NCBI RefSeq assembly: GCF_019175385.1 | Contig: NC_083341.1 | Span: 17,120,203-17,184,202, forward strand | From: Lycium barbarum | Lineage: Eukaryota > Streptophyta > Magnoliopsida > Solanales > Solanaceae | Direction: 5' to 3' | Length of the DNA stretch: 64,000 nt | Shown: piece after piece, positions 34,318 through 45,800 of the stretch | Layout of the letters: each line of letters starts with the position of its first letter | Position numbering within the stretch: position 1 is the stretch's first letter | Notes under the pieces: generated by a model | Told to the model about the DNA's origin: nothing | Seen by the model: only the letters and a program-made list of their open reading frames with translations | Databases searched by the model: none | Translations under genes and position numbers: made by a program

Positions 34318-35748
34318 ATGGATGGTCCAAGGAATTCATCTGTGAATAATTTTGAGATGGATTGTAAGGAAGCAACAAATCATGATGCACCTGAAGAGAG
34401 TGGATGGACCACATATTTGGAGGATTTTTCAATGAACCAAAGGGAAAACTATAGTTCATGTAATTCTGAAAATGATAGTTTTGGCAGCCCTTCTTTGTTA
34501 TCTGATGCTGCTTCTCATGCTGCATGGAAAAATTCTCATTCTCCAATGGGTGGCTCACCATTTCTTAAGAGACTGAATTTGAAGAAACAAAGAAACAAGA
34601 AAATTTCTGATCCTGATTTGGAAGACACTGCTAGCTCACCTGTCAATAGTCCAAAGGTCATGACCAAAAACTTTCTCCTTATTTTTCTTTTATATCATAT
34701 TCTTGTTTTTTTTGGTTTGAATCCGTAGCGGAGCCAAAGCCATTTAGGTTTGTTATCGATTAGGTATTAGTGAAAACATAAAGATGAAAGAATACTTAGT
34801 ATCAAATCGACCAATTTGAAAAAGTGATAGGTCAAAGATCATTTGTATGTATCTTTGCTATTTTGTTGTTTATTCTCTTACAATCCTGAGTCTGATTCTA
34901 TCAAAACAAGTCAAACAACCTCTCCACCTCACAAAAGTATGGATAAGGTCTGCATACATCCCTGCCCTCTTCATACCTCACTTGTGGGATTGCACTGAAT
35001 ATGTTGTCGTCGTTGATATGTCAAAGATCATGTTGTTCAATATTGGGGATTGAAGAGGGTAGAACGAGCGGACATCGAATGATTGTCATCAAGATAGATT
35101 GCCCTTACGAAATCAAGGAACATACTAATGCTAGAGTAGTAAGGAATGCAAATCGGATGGTACACAACTTGGTTTGGAAAATATAGCATTTTAGGTCAAG
35201 TCAATATTAGGATGAAACTCCCAGCTTCATCCAAACTCCCTTGTCGGAATATTACACTATATATATAGAGTTAAATTAATTTCTTGTGTGTATATAATGA
35301 ATATTTGAATCTTTTAATGAAAATTCTAGCTCCATACACGACTTTGTATCTAATCAACAGTACTTTGTATTGACATATCTCTTGCTTTGTTATTAACAGG
35401 TAAGCAGTTTTAAGCAGATGGACATCAATAACAGAACAGAAAATATCAGTGGATATTTCATGGTAATTTGTAGTTTCCTATTTTTCAAGATTCCAATATT
35501 TTCCACTTATATTATTCTGTTTGAAAGGATTAAAAAAAAATACTTGATCAACAATATCTAAATTGCAACTTTTTGGTTGTTTGATCATTGTATAGGAAAA
35601 TGAAGGTGGCTCTAGACAATTCCAAGAAATGGAAGCTGAGAGAAACAACACATATTTTGATGGAAAAAACAAGAACGGTTATATAGAATTGAAGAAGAAG
35701 GGGCTTTGCTTGGTACCTTGGTCCATGATAGTCAACAACCATGGGTGA
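34318..35748 (+). CDS. SOFL / vascular-related unknown protein (VUP)-like, 3 exons
   Basis: Exons 34318-34656, 35400-35462 and 35596-35748 join in frame to 184 residues. Motifs seen: ESGWTTYLEDF (about residues 29-39, the SGWT-Y signature of SOFL and VUP proteins), SLLSDAASHAA (second conserved block), a Lys/Arg-rich stretch (LNLKKQRNKK, nuclear-signal-like), DLEDTASSPVNSPK and a C-terminal ELKKKGLCLVPWSM. Family knowledge: small plant-specific proteins, probably nuclear, linked to xylem development and hormone (cytokinin, brassinosteroid) responses; no enzymatic activity is known. An upstream in-frame ATG at 34282 adds 12 residues; the ATG at 34318 gives the more family-like start. The exon 1 donor is weak (AAAG then GTCATG). 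The exon 2 acceptor has an alternative AG 18 bases later, also in frame. A SINE fragment sits in intron 1. Confidence 0.72.
34895..35022 (+). mobile_element. SINE fragment with TTG-type tail in intron 1 of the VUP-like gene
   Basis: GGATAAGGTCTGCATACATC, CCTCACTTGTGGGATTGCAC and a tail GTTGTCGTCGTTGAT. Same family as 19640-19750. Confidence 0.55.
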
Positions 35749-37071
35749 TATTCATGCAAAAGTTCTTCTATCTTTGGTACTGTAAAAAATATGGTATATG
35801 AACTGTAAAATGTAAGATTGGGTCGCTCGCTCCGTTATCATTTGTCACAAAAGGGAAAAAAGAAGCAAAAATGTAAATAGAGCTTCTTTTTCTCTTACAC
35901 AAGTATTTGGGGAGCAGTATAGCATTAAAGTTTATAGGTGCTATTTGTAATGTTTTGTATTTTGGGAAATCTGCTAATGACAGAAGATCTAAAATCACGT
36001 TTGATTGACAAAAATTAAAACTCTATTGTGGTAAATTGTTAGTTTTCCATATTTCTTGCTAAAAGATTCAGTTGGTTGAGAAAGATTTGCATTCAATGTT
36101 TACTTATTTTATGCCTTATTCCTAAACAAGTTGGGTTGATTATATAATCCTTACCAATCATATTCTCATTAAATTCATTTTAGACCTACATATTATTCAA
36201 AAACATGAAAGATTAAACATTCTCTATATTTTCTAATGGTGTAACTCATACGAATCTTTAATAGAGCAGACGACTCCTATAAAGTATAGGATAAAAAATA
36301 AGGGTATATAATATGACTAACATACTCCCAATTATATTAATCGCCTTACCTATATATGTATCGTTTTTTTCTTTTATTGTGTTCTATTTTTTGCTAAGTC
36401 TTGATTGATTTCAAGAAATTGTAGGTTTTTTTGAGACAATTTCTTGTGATTTTAAGTCTATCTCGTCATTCCCTTCACTCATCAATATATATGGTTGCGT
36501 ACCTACAGACTGTTGCATCTAGAGGTCGATACAGGAAATCGCTACGCCATTTCAAGTGTCCTCGATCTCATTTTGTCATCTATCAATATGTGCTACTTGT
36601 ACCTTATGTCGAATATGATAAATTTAAATTTTATCTAATTTTATATGATCACATACTCATCATAGCATCCGCATCTCTGTGACAAAGTCTTGATTTAAGA
36701 GTTATTTAGAATAGGTTCAACTTGCTGGTTAAGTTGCGATCACAAGAAGCTTGTGAAAAAAAATAGTTAACTTTACATGAATTCTAATTCAGAATCTTCC
36801 AAATTTTTCGAATTAGTCGTTGCCAAATTCATGCCTTTTGTGAGCTTTATGGATGTAACCACTTGCTAAATTGGTCCTTATGATCTAATTAATGTCATTA
36901 TTTTCGGAGGAGAATATGAGGTGCTTGTAATGAAAACTATAGCCAAGGAATACAACCAACTAAAGACAATGGTTTCAAATTCAATATGATCGATTAGCAG
37001 AATTAATTGCCCTTCAACCTTAATTAATACCAGAAGTTGCGGCATACTCTTATGTGTGCTTCCAAAATTTC
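35749..37071. other. 3' flank of the VUP-like gene and intergenic DNA
   Basis: The first 200 or so bases should contain the 3' UTR. No further gene, RNA or clear transposon end recognised. Confidence 0.5.
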
Positions 37072-37424
37072 CCCACAAAAGTACTTATTTTTTTAATAAG
37101 TACTTATTTTAAAAAAGTGGGGTGTTTAGCCAAGCTTTGGGGAGAAAATAAGTGCTTTTGGAGAGTAACAGAAGCAGTTTTTCAGAAGTTAAAAAAATCG
37201 CTTTTGCCCAAAAACACTTTTTTGAAAAGTGCTTTTGAGAAAAATACACATAGAAGCACTTTTTAAACGCTTGGCGAAACACTAACTGCTGCTCAAAAGT
37301 ACTTTTTAAATTAATTGGCCAAACAAAAACTGCTTTTAGCTAAAAGTGCTTTTTTAAAAAGTACTTTTAAAAAAAGTACCTTTTAAAATAAGTTGTTTTT
37401 AGAAGCTTGGCCAAACAGGCTATT
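37072..37424. mobile_element. Tourist-like MITE, copy 2 (left end lost)
   Basis: Inverse orientation to 5294-5638, and alike through AAGTGGGGTGTTTAGCCAAG, AGTAACAGAAGCAGTTTTTC and AGAAGCTTGGCCAAACAGGC. The right end GGCTA is followed by TTA, a possible target duplication. The left terminal repeat is missing. Confidence 0.75.
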
Positions 37425-40400
37425 AGTGTTACTCCGTTCAATTGGTATACATTATAATCTAAGAAATTTTTACAATATCTATAGAGGCGAAGTTAGGATT
37501 TGAAATTTATGAAATTTGAATCTAATTTTTAAATTTATAACTGAATTTTAAATAAATAATCTACACATATTCTATGGGTTTTAAGACAAATCCACAGTTT
37601 AAACCAAAACTACTAAATTTGACCGAATTTGGTCGAACCATAGTCGGCAGTTACACTCTCCCTCTGCCCCTGATATCAGTGTATTTTGACAGATTGCAAT
37701 AGAATTTGTCTATTCTCGACCTAGACCACTGATCTCGTTTATTATGAATAGTTTTTCAATAATTATTTTACACTCTAGATAAATAGATAAGTGGAAGTTA
37801 AACCCTTTAAGGTATATCTAAAATTCAAACTATATGCTCTAAGTAGTTCAAAGGAAAAATAATTAAAAAGAAGATAATAAAGTAATAGGTGCCTAACTAT
37901 AGTAAGAAAATACTTTAGCTCTATGATATTTAAAGTTGATAGGGTGAATGCTAGGGCAATCATAGGTTTAGAAATTTAAGACAGACCAACGACTATAATA
38001 AGGACTTCGTTAATGGTGCCAATAAAAAAACAAGGATGGTTCCCTTTATCTATATAATATGAGTTCAGTAGTTGATTCTTCTTCATTAATCCAGTTAACA
38101 TGACTTTTTTTATATTGTAATATTTCTTTATAGCAATCTACTCGAAAAATAACTACTAATCCCTTCATCTCAACTGCGGTACAGTTTAATCTGTTGGGGA
38201 GTTCAAGAAAAAGAGATTTTAAAAAAAATTGTGATCTAAAACAAACTTTATTAGATATTTGTGTGGCTTGTATATATCATCTCACTAAAAATGCAAATGA
38301 GATTTTTATAGTTAAATTGGTTTTTGAATATATGAATGTGACATTATCTTTTGAACCAAACTTAAAAGGGCAGTATGCCAAAAAAACATGATTGTAATTT
38401 ATTCAAAATGTAGGTTATTTCCTTGAAAAAACTAATCAATTAAGAACTTATAAAACACTTAGCTTCCATCTCATTCAAGTACTGCATTATCATGAAAATG
38501 CTATGCAAATAAACTTATGACACGTTACTTAAAACATAAGTCTAGCATTTAGGAGGAAAAGTTTAGTGCAACAAGCCAACTAAGTAGGAATATAATTGTT
38601 TTTGAAACTAATTAGTGCTTGTCATTTTCAGTTAAAATTTCAGAAAGGATTGCAAATAGAAGACCCCTCCATGTGCACACACGTAAATTCCTCACACGAG
38701 TCCACTCTTTGTCACAATCGTTTTGATTATTTCCTCGGTTTTTAATTACTTCTTCTTAATTCTTGTGTTTATATTGAATAGTGATTTTGATAGTCAGGGT
38801 GGTGACCATGACGCCGACATTTTAACAACAAAATATATACTATAAAACTGCAAGATTATCTTTAATATAATCCTAGAAAATACTAAAGAAATCACTTGGA
38901 AATCTCCAATCAAAGCAAGTTGCCAATTAATTAAAAGATGTATTTCTAAAGAACAAATTATATTCAGCAAAAAAAAGAAAAGAAAAAAGAAGAACGATTT
39001 ATAAAGGAAACTCAATGGCTAGCTGCTTATAGAGAATTAAGAAACCAACAATTAAGAGCCCTCAAGAGAGTTATGGACAATTGAAAATAGCCTTCTAAGT
39101 TACTAAAAGAGAAAATCAAGAAAATTTAGTATGAATTTTTGGCAGAGGCATATCAAGGATCAAGAGTCCGTGGGTTTAAAATAGATATGATTTTATTGTA
39201 TATATATACATTCTTTTTAGATCTTTATAAATAGCGCGAGCCTAAAGTCATGAGTTTAGTTGAATTAATCAAAAGAAGCAAACCCTAAATCCGCCTCTAA
39301 TTTTTAAGGACTTGACATGTACTGGTTCAGCTATGTAAAGTTGTAAACTATTGTGCTTATCCTTGGAATTTTCTTTCAATTAGAGAGGATGTACATTCCT
39401 TTGTTTAATTTTATATAATTTCTTGCCTTCCTCATGAAGTATTTTTAAATCCTTATGAAGTAATCAGTATCAATTGGTACCTAAATTCTGATTTATGGTT
39501 TTAACATTCTCAAGATTAAACATAATTGTGTCTGACATGATCAATAAATTCCAGAGGAAGTCCAGAAATTCTACAGAAGTTTGATGAAGCTAACTCTGTA
39601 TTATGAGGTTATACAGCTCTTGGATACACTGCACTTCAATTTTAAGTGAAATTATTAGTGAAAATGATGAAAAAAATTTAGTGATAGCTAGTGATTAACT
39701 AAATTAACTAGGCCAATGAGTTTGAACAGATAATTAGTAGCCTCAAATCATCAGCTCAAGTCTGATGGAACGTTCAGCTACTATGTGCATAATAATAAAT
39801 CAAAGACTAGTGCCCATTTGATTAGCTTCTAGATATTATATTCAAATGTTGCTTTGTTATTAGTCACTTCTAATGTAGTTGGGTGAGTGAAGAAAATCTA
39901 CAATAACATAGCTAAAAATAGAAAAAGGAAGCGATATATAAAATGCAGGAATATATTAAATGCTATGAGGATTTGGAAAAAATCGTGCAGACTTCCAAAG
40001 CGGATCTGAGCGGTACACTAGAGGCAGGCCTACCCCCAGAGACTGGAGTAGGCCGCGGGGCACCTACCCCCATATCCTCAGAAAAAAATATATGTATATA
40101 TGTGTATATCTTAAATATGAGGTATATATTTTGATTGGCACCATCATTCACAAAGGTCGGGTAGTACCCAGACGTGGGTTCGATTCCCACTCCAAAATTA
40201 GCACAAAATGGTTTTTATTTTTGGGCTGATCAGTTCCCTCAAAATGTTTGCTGAAAATTAAAATAACTCTATCAATAAATCTTTAATTGTCCACATTTAT
40301 TGCTCAATTAAAAGAGCAAGACATTTAAGAATATTAACTTTTTTTCCCCTACATTTCTTAATATTCTACCTTAAAACTTTGCCAAATATTAAATATACCT

Positions 40401-40761
40401 TATTTATTTCCTTCCTCATTAATTACTATTAATCTCTTTCATAAAACTTTCTGAATTCCTTATTTTACGTGGCCTTTTTCCTCCCCATAATCTCATCTCA
40501 TCATTAATGCTATTTATATCTTTTCCTTAAATTGCTCCATTTCCTTTATTTGCTCTTTTTACTTTCTATTATTTATTCCATCCATGTAAGTTATAAGCCT
40601 TGCGTTCTCTCTTCTTTATTCGATAGTATTTCAGTTATTATTATTTTTGGAATTTTAGCTCATTTGTTTTTTGTGAAATAATTATAATATGCATGAAATC
40701 GTAATGACATTAATGTTTACAGTATACTCCAAGAATTGCTATGATATTTCAACCTTTCATA
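37425..40761. other. intergenic region without recognised genes
   Basis: AT-rich. 37484-37670 begins GAGGCGAAGTTAGGATTTGA and resembles the repeat at 54531-54720. Near 40010-40130 is a short GC-richer stretch with a 63-codon frame that I do not recognise. 40170-40195 looks like an isolated tRNA T-arm. Nothing else. Confidence 0.45.
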
Positions 40762-40895
40762 TCTATATATAATAGTAAAGCTGGGCATAGAAGACATGAG
40801 GTGGCATGCCTCTAAAGCCAGCATTGATATTTTTCTTTTGTCTTATTTTTTTTTTTCCTTTTTTAAGTTCCAATATTAATGTCATATTTTGTTAT

Positions 40896-40997
40896 GCATA
40901 ATGATTTCAGCAATTACTACATTGAATACGCATAATGATTTCAGCAATTACTACATTGAATACGCATAATGATTTCAGCAATTACTACATTGAATAC
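40896..40997. repeat. three exact copies of a 34-bp tandem repeat
   Basis: The unit begins GCATAATGATTTCAGCAATT. Copies at 40896-40929, 40930-40963 and 40964-40997 are identical. It lies in the left part of the split Helitron. Confidence 0.95.
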
Positions 40998-41392
40998 TGC
41001 ATTTTACTAAGAGAAACGTAAGGCTACAGAAGGAAAGTAGAGGAATTTTAGTAACGGAAATCATAAATTAAGGTTCATTGGCAAATCAAATTTTTTTACT
41101 GCTATTATTATTTTGCCTCTTCCGCAGTTACGAATAATACCTATAAAGCATCACGTTGAAACCTTCTCTTCCTTCATCTTATTTCTTCTCCATATCGACA
41201 TATCACAAACTTAAATCTTGAGAAACCATTACAGTATGTTGCATATTTGATATTAGGTTGTTTTTCAGTTTTGGCCTGTCATCACCAATGATGTAGTGAT
41301 CCGAAGTTTGTGGGTAAGATGAAAAAGGAAAATTACCAGCGTTGAATTGGAATTTCAGACAAAGATTTATTTGGTGATCTCATTTTTGGGTT

Positions 41393-41397
41393 CCACT
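41393..41397. other. target site duplication of element 3 (left)
   Basis: CCACT, found again at 53785-53789 just after the right LTR. Confidence 0.9.
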
Positions 41398-42767
41398 TGA
41401 TATTTGGCACAAATATCATGTTTTGTGTCATATTACAACTTCTTCTTATGACTTTTATCGCTTAATTCATGAAGTAACCGTCGTATTTGAACTTATGTCG
41501 TTATATTTTATTTGTATAGGTACGATGACGACAAATGATGGGAAATGTGCTTGAAGTGATTGGAATTCGTAGCATATGTCAATAAGCTGAGGTGAAGAGT
41601 CGACGAACGAAAACGACGAACTGAAAAGGAGAGTTAATCGACTGCAGATCCTCGCTCGCGAGAAGCTCCAGAAATTCAAGCCATCGACCCGCATCGCGTG
41701 AAGAAAGCGGAACAACCAAACTCAGTCATCAGGGTGCGCGATCGACCCGCATCGCGTGAAGAAGGCGAGAAGCTGCAGATCATTGCGCGATCCTTCCGCG
41801 ATGCGGAAGGAAAGCGGGACTCTGCGGATGTTTTCCCGATTAGACTAGGATTTGGATCCCTTATTTATTATTTTTACCCTAGCCTATATATAGACGTTTT
41901 TACAGCTGAGAACGGTATTCTGGGATTATTCAAGGATTTGTAAGCCACCGTTCTCCTTTTTATCTCTCTAGGTTATTTTATTTTTCATCTTTTTCAACCC
42001 TAGTTTATTCATGGCTTCTTTTGTCTATGATCGAATCATGAGTAGCTAAATCTCCTAGTTCTAGGGTTGTGGCGAAAGACTTGAAAGTTGATGTGATGAC
42101 AATTATTATCTATTGACTTTCCATAATGTGGGTTGCTTATTTATTCTTGATTTCAATTGTTTGATTATCTGGCCAATAGTTAGACACTATCTGTGGTGCG
42201 TGGGTTGAACTTGAGAAAGGGAATTCACGTACGTAATAAGAATAAATAGAGTTTGTTTGATTTAATCGTTTAGCTAATGAGGATAGAGATATACCCTTTA
42301 GCCCTACTTAGTTGAATACGGTAAAATAAATGCGTTCTTGTTACATCTGATGACCATAGAGATATAGGCATTAAGGTAACATCTACAGGCTTGTGAGTAG
42401 TTCGAGAGAATATCATAAAGCATAATTAACTTGTTAACTAGTAACCCAGGAAAGAAAATAGGTGGAATTGTCTGAAGATCAACTGGATTGTCGAAAGCCA
42501 TAACCCTAGATCTTTCTCTCATCTGAAATTTCTTACAATCTTTGTCGACGTAGTCCCAGTCATAAAAACACCCATCGCAAATTGTTTACTTTTCAATTTT
42601 AGTTTAGTACCACAAACAATCTTGATTTTCACTTTCTTGAATAGTTTCAACTGGATTTGAATTAGTTTAACAGTAGAATCTAAGTCTCTGAGGGATCGAT
42701 ATCTGGACTTAACAGTCTATATTACTTGTACGACCACGTATACTTGTGTGTGCGTTTGGGAGCAACA
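41398..42767 (+). repeat. element 3, 5' LTR
   Basis: 1370 bp, TGATATTTGG ... GAGCAACA. A type C palindrome array at 41690-41825 includes CCTTCCGCGATGCGGAAGG. TATA box TATATATAG at 41885-41893. By eye it differs from the 3' LTR at 18 positions (about 1.3 percent). Confidence 0.95.
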
Positions 42768-42773
42768 CGTTTT

Positions 42774-42791
42774 TGGCGCCGCTGCCGGGGA
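42774..42791 (+). other. element 3 primer binding site (tRNA-Asp type)
   Basis: TGGCGCCGCTGCCGGGGA, 6 bases after the LTR end. It pairs with the plant tRNA-Asp 3' end with one mismatch. Confidence 0.85.
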
Positions 42792-42893
42792 CTTAGAAAA
42801 ATTTACTGTTTTTCTAATTTGGGTTTGTTTTTCTATTCAAGTCTTTACTTTTCTTCGTTGTTCTACTTGTGATTCTTCAGGCTTCTCTGGTTT

Positions 42894-45800
42894 ATGCCAA
42901 GCACTAGAAGTTCAGGACAACCGTTAGTTGATCTTGATCAAGAAATCGAGAGAACCTTCCGACGACAGAGACAAATGGCTAACGAAGCAACAAGACTTGC
43001 TCTTGAACAGGCAGAAAGGGATAGCGCAAGAAACGCAGATGAACAGGGAGAGAGAGCAGCTACGAGGGCACAAGAACAACGAATTCTGTTATCCAGTTAT
43101 GCTAGGCCAAGTCTGGCGACCATTGCTAAAGCTATTGTTAGGCTTGACATTACTGGAAATTTCGAGCTAAAAGAAGGAACAGTGCGGCTGGTGCAACATA
43201 CGTGCCAGTATATGGGTAAATCTAGTGAAGACCCGCATAAGCACTTGATGCAGTTCGTGGAGCTGAGCGAGAATTTCCAATATAGAGATGTTCCCGATGA
43301 TTATGTTAAGCTGTCCTTATTTCCGTTCTCACTTATTGGCGAAGCAAGGGAATGGTTGACGAATCTTCCTGCCGGTTCTATCACTTCTTGGGAGATATTA
43401 TCAAATAAGTTTATCAACAGGTTCTTCTCACCCAAGAAGACAAAGAAGCTGCGAGGAAGAATTGCTAACTTCACTCAGAGAGATTCCGAATCTCTACCAC
43501 ACGCTTGGGAAAGGTATAAGGGCTATCTGCGAGATTACCCCCATCACATGCAGCCAAAGGAGATCATTGGCAACTATTTTGTGGAGGGTCTTAACCATGA
43601 ATCAAGGGCCCTGCTGAATGCTTCAGCTCATGGTCAGATATTAAACAAAACATATGAAGAGATGGAAGATCTCCTTGAGATGATGTTTGAGGGTCATCAT
43701 GAGTATAACGAGACTAACCGGGCGTTACCACAAAAGGCCGCTGGAGTTCTTAAGGTTGATGATGTTGCAGCTATTCGGGTTGATATAGGTACTCTTACTA
43801 ATGTGATGTTGAGGGTGTTTCCTCAAGCTCAGCAGATTCAACCAGTTCAGCACATTCAGCAGGCAGCATGTGTAGGTTGCGGTGAACCTCATGATTATAA
43901 AAATTGTCCATTGAATCCAGAGTCTGTCTATTTTGTGGGGCAGCAGAATCGCGGTATGGGTAATCGGGGAAACTATTATGGGAATAATTACAACACTCCA
44001 TTTGGGAAGCAGGATTTCCACAAGCCGAACAATTATCAGCAACCTCAAGCTCAACCAGCCAACAATTTAGAGGAAATGATGAAGCAACTCATAGCTCAAA
44101 ATCAGGCGATGCAGCAGCAAAATCAGAAAATTCAGAGTGAGATGCAGAAATCTATTCACGAGCTTGAGCGTCAGATGGGGCAGATGGCTCTTATGCAGAA
44201 TGTCAGACCTCCGGGTGCTCTTCCGAGTGATGCTGAAAAGAATCCAAAAGAATGCAAAGCAGTCACCTTGAGGAATGGTAGAGAGCTAGAGGAAGTGCCA
44301 CCGAAAAAGAAGAACATAGCAGAAGCAGAACTTATCCCTGCTAAGCGAGCTGAACCAAAGCAAACAGTCGCAGAGCAGTATGTAGAGGAAGTGGTGCGAC
44401 CACCCCCTCCCTTTCCACAGCGACTTCAGAAACAAAAGGCAGATTCGGCTTGCAAGAAATTTCTGGAACTCTTAAAACAGGTACACATCAACATACCTTT
44501 GGTGGAGCTTCTGCAAAAAGTCCCAAAATATGCAAAATATATTAAAGATGTAGTCGCGAACAAATGGCGTTGGACAGAGTTTGAGACAGTTGCACTTACG
44601 GAGGAGTGCAGTTCTAGAGTGAGGAGTAAGATCCCTCCAAAGTTGAAAGAGCCGGGCAGCTTCACAATTTCGATTACGATTGGAAACATTCAAGTTGGGC
44701 TAGCATTGTGTGATTTGGGTGCTAGTATAAATCTTATGCCCACCTCGGTGTTCCGAACGTTGGGTTTGGGAGAGCCTAGGCCGACCACTATTACATTGCA
44801 GTTGGCTGATCGATCTCTTGCTTATCCTGATGGTATTATTGAGGACGTTCTTGTGAAGGTAGGCCCATTTATTCTGCCGGTTGATTTTGTGATACTCGAT
44901 TATGAAGCAGATAAGAATGTTCCACTCATCATGGGGAGAGGATTCTTGGCTACTGTTGATGCTGTGATCCGAGTGAAAGATGGAAATATGTCCATGACAG
45001 TTAATGGGCAAGAGGCGACTTTTGATGTGTTTAAAGCCACCAGACTTCCAGCCCATTATGAGGAGTTGAAGATGATTTCTGTGGTGGAACCCGAGCTCAC
45101 AAATGCTGAATTGGATCACTTTCTCGCCTCGCGAGATCCGTTGGAAACAACTTTGGTGTATGGGGAAGATCTGAAGATAGACGCAGAAGTGGATGAGTAT
45201 CTTAGAATTCTTGACACCTCATGTGCTTATCTACGAGCAAGGACACCGTTTGAGGAGCTAGACAGACCAGAGTCATGGAAGAAGCCGAAACCGTCTATCG
45301 AAGAGGCTCCCGTTCTTGAGTTGAAACCATTGCCTCCTCACCTTCGCTATGCTTTCTTGGGTAGTGGAGACACATTGCCCGTAATCCTCTCGGCCTATTT
45401 GACTGATGTGCAGGTTGAACGTGTATTACGAGTGCTGAGAGATCGAATCCGAGCCCTCGGGTGGTCGATAGCTGATATTCGGGGTATTAGTAGCTCGTTT
45501 TGCATGCACAAAATTTTATTGGAGGAAGGCAGCAAACCCAGTATTGAGTGTCAGAGGCGACTAAACCCGATCATGAAGGAGGTGGTGAAAAAAGAGGTAA
45601 TCAAGTGGCTTGACAGCTGCATCATTTATCCCATCTCAGACAGCAATTGGGTGAGTCCTGTACAATGTGTCCCGAAGAAAGGGGGCATAACTGTGGTGGA
45701 AAACGAGAAGAACGAATTGGTGCCTCAACGAACTATCACGGGCTGGAGGATATGCATCGACTATCGCAAGTTAAACAACGCCACCAGAAAAGATCATTTC

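Noticed and set aside
40144..40195. tRNA-like T-arm GTGGGTTCGATTCCCAC
   Set aside because: No acceptor stem, D-arm or A-box could be fitted upstream. At best a tRNA or SINE remnant.
41698..41943. 81-codon frame present in both LTRs of element 3
   Set aside because: No ATG start, spans the palindrome array and TATA box, and is duplicated only because LTRs are duplicated.
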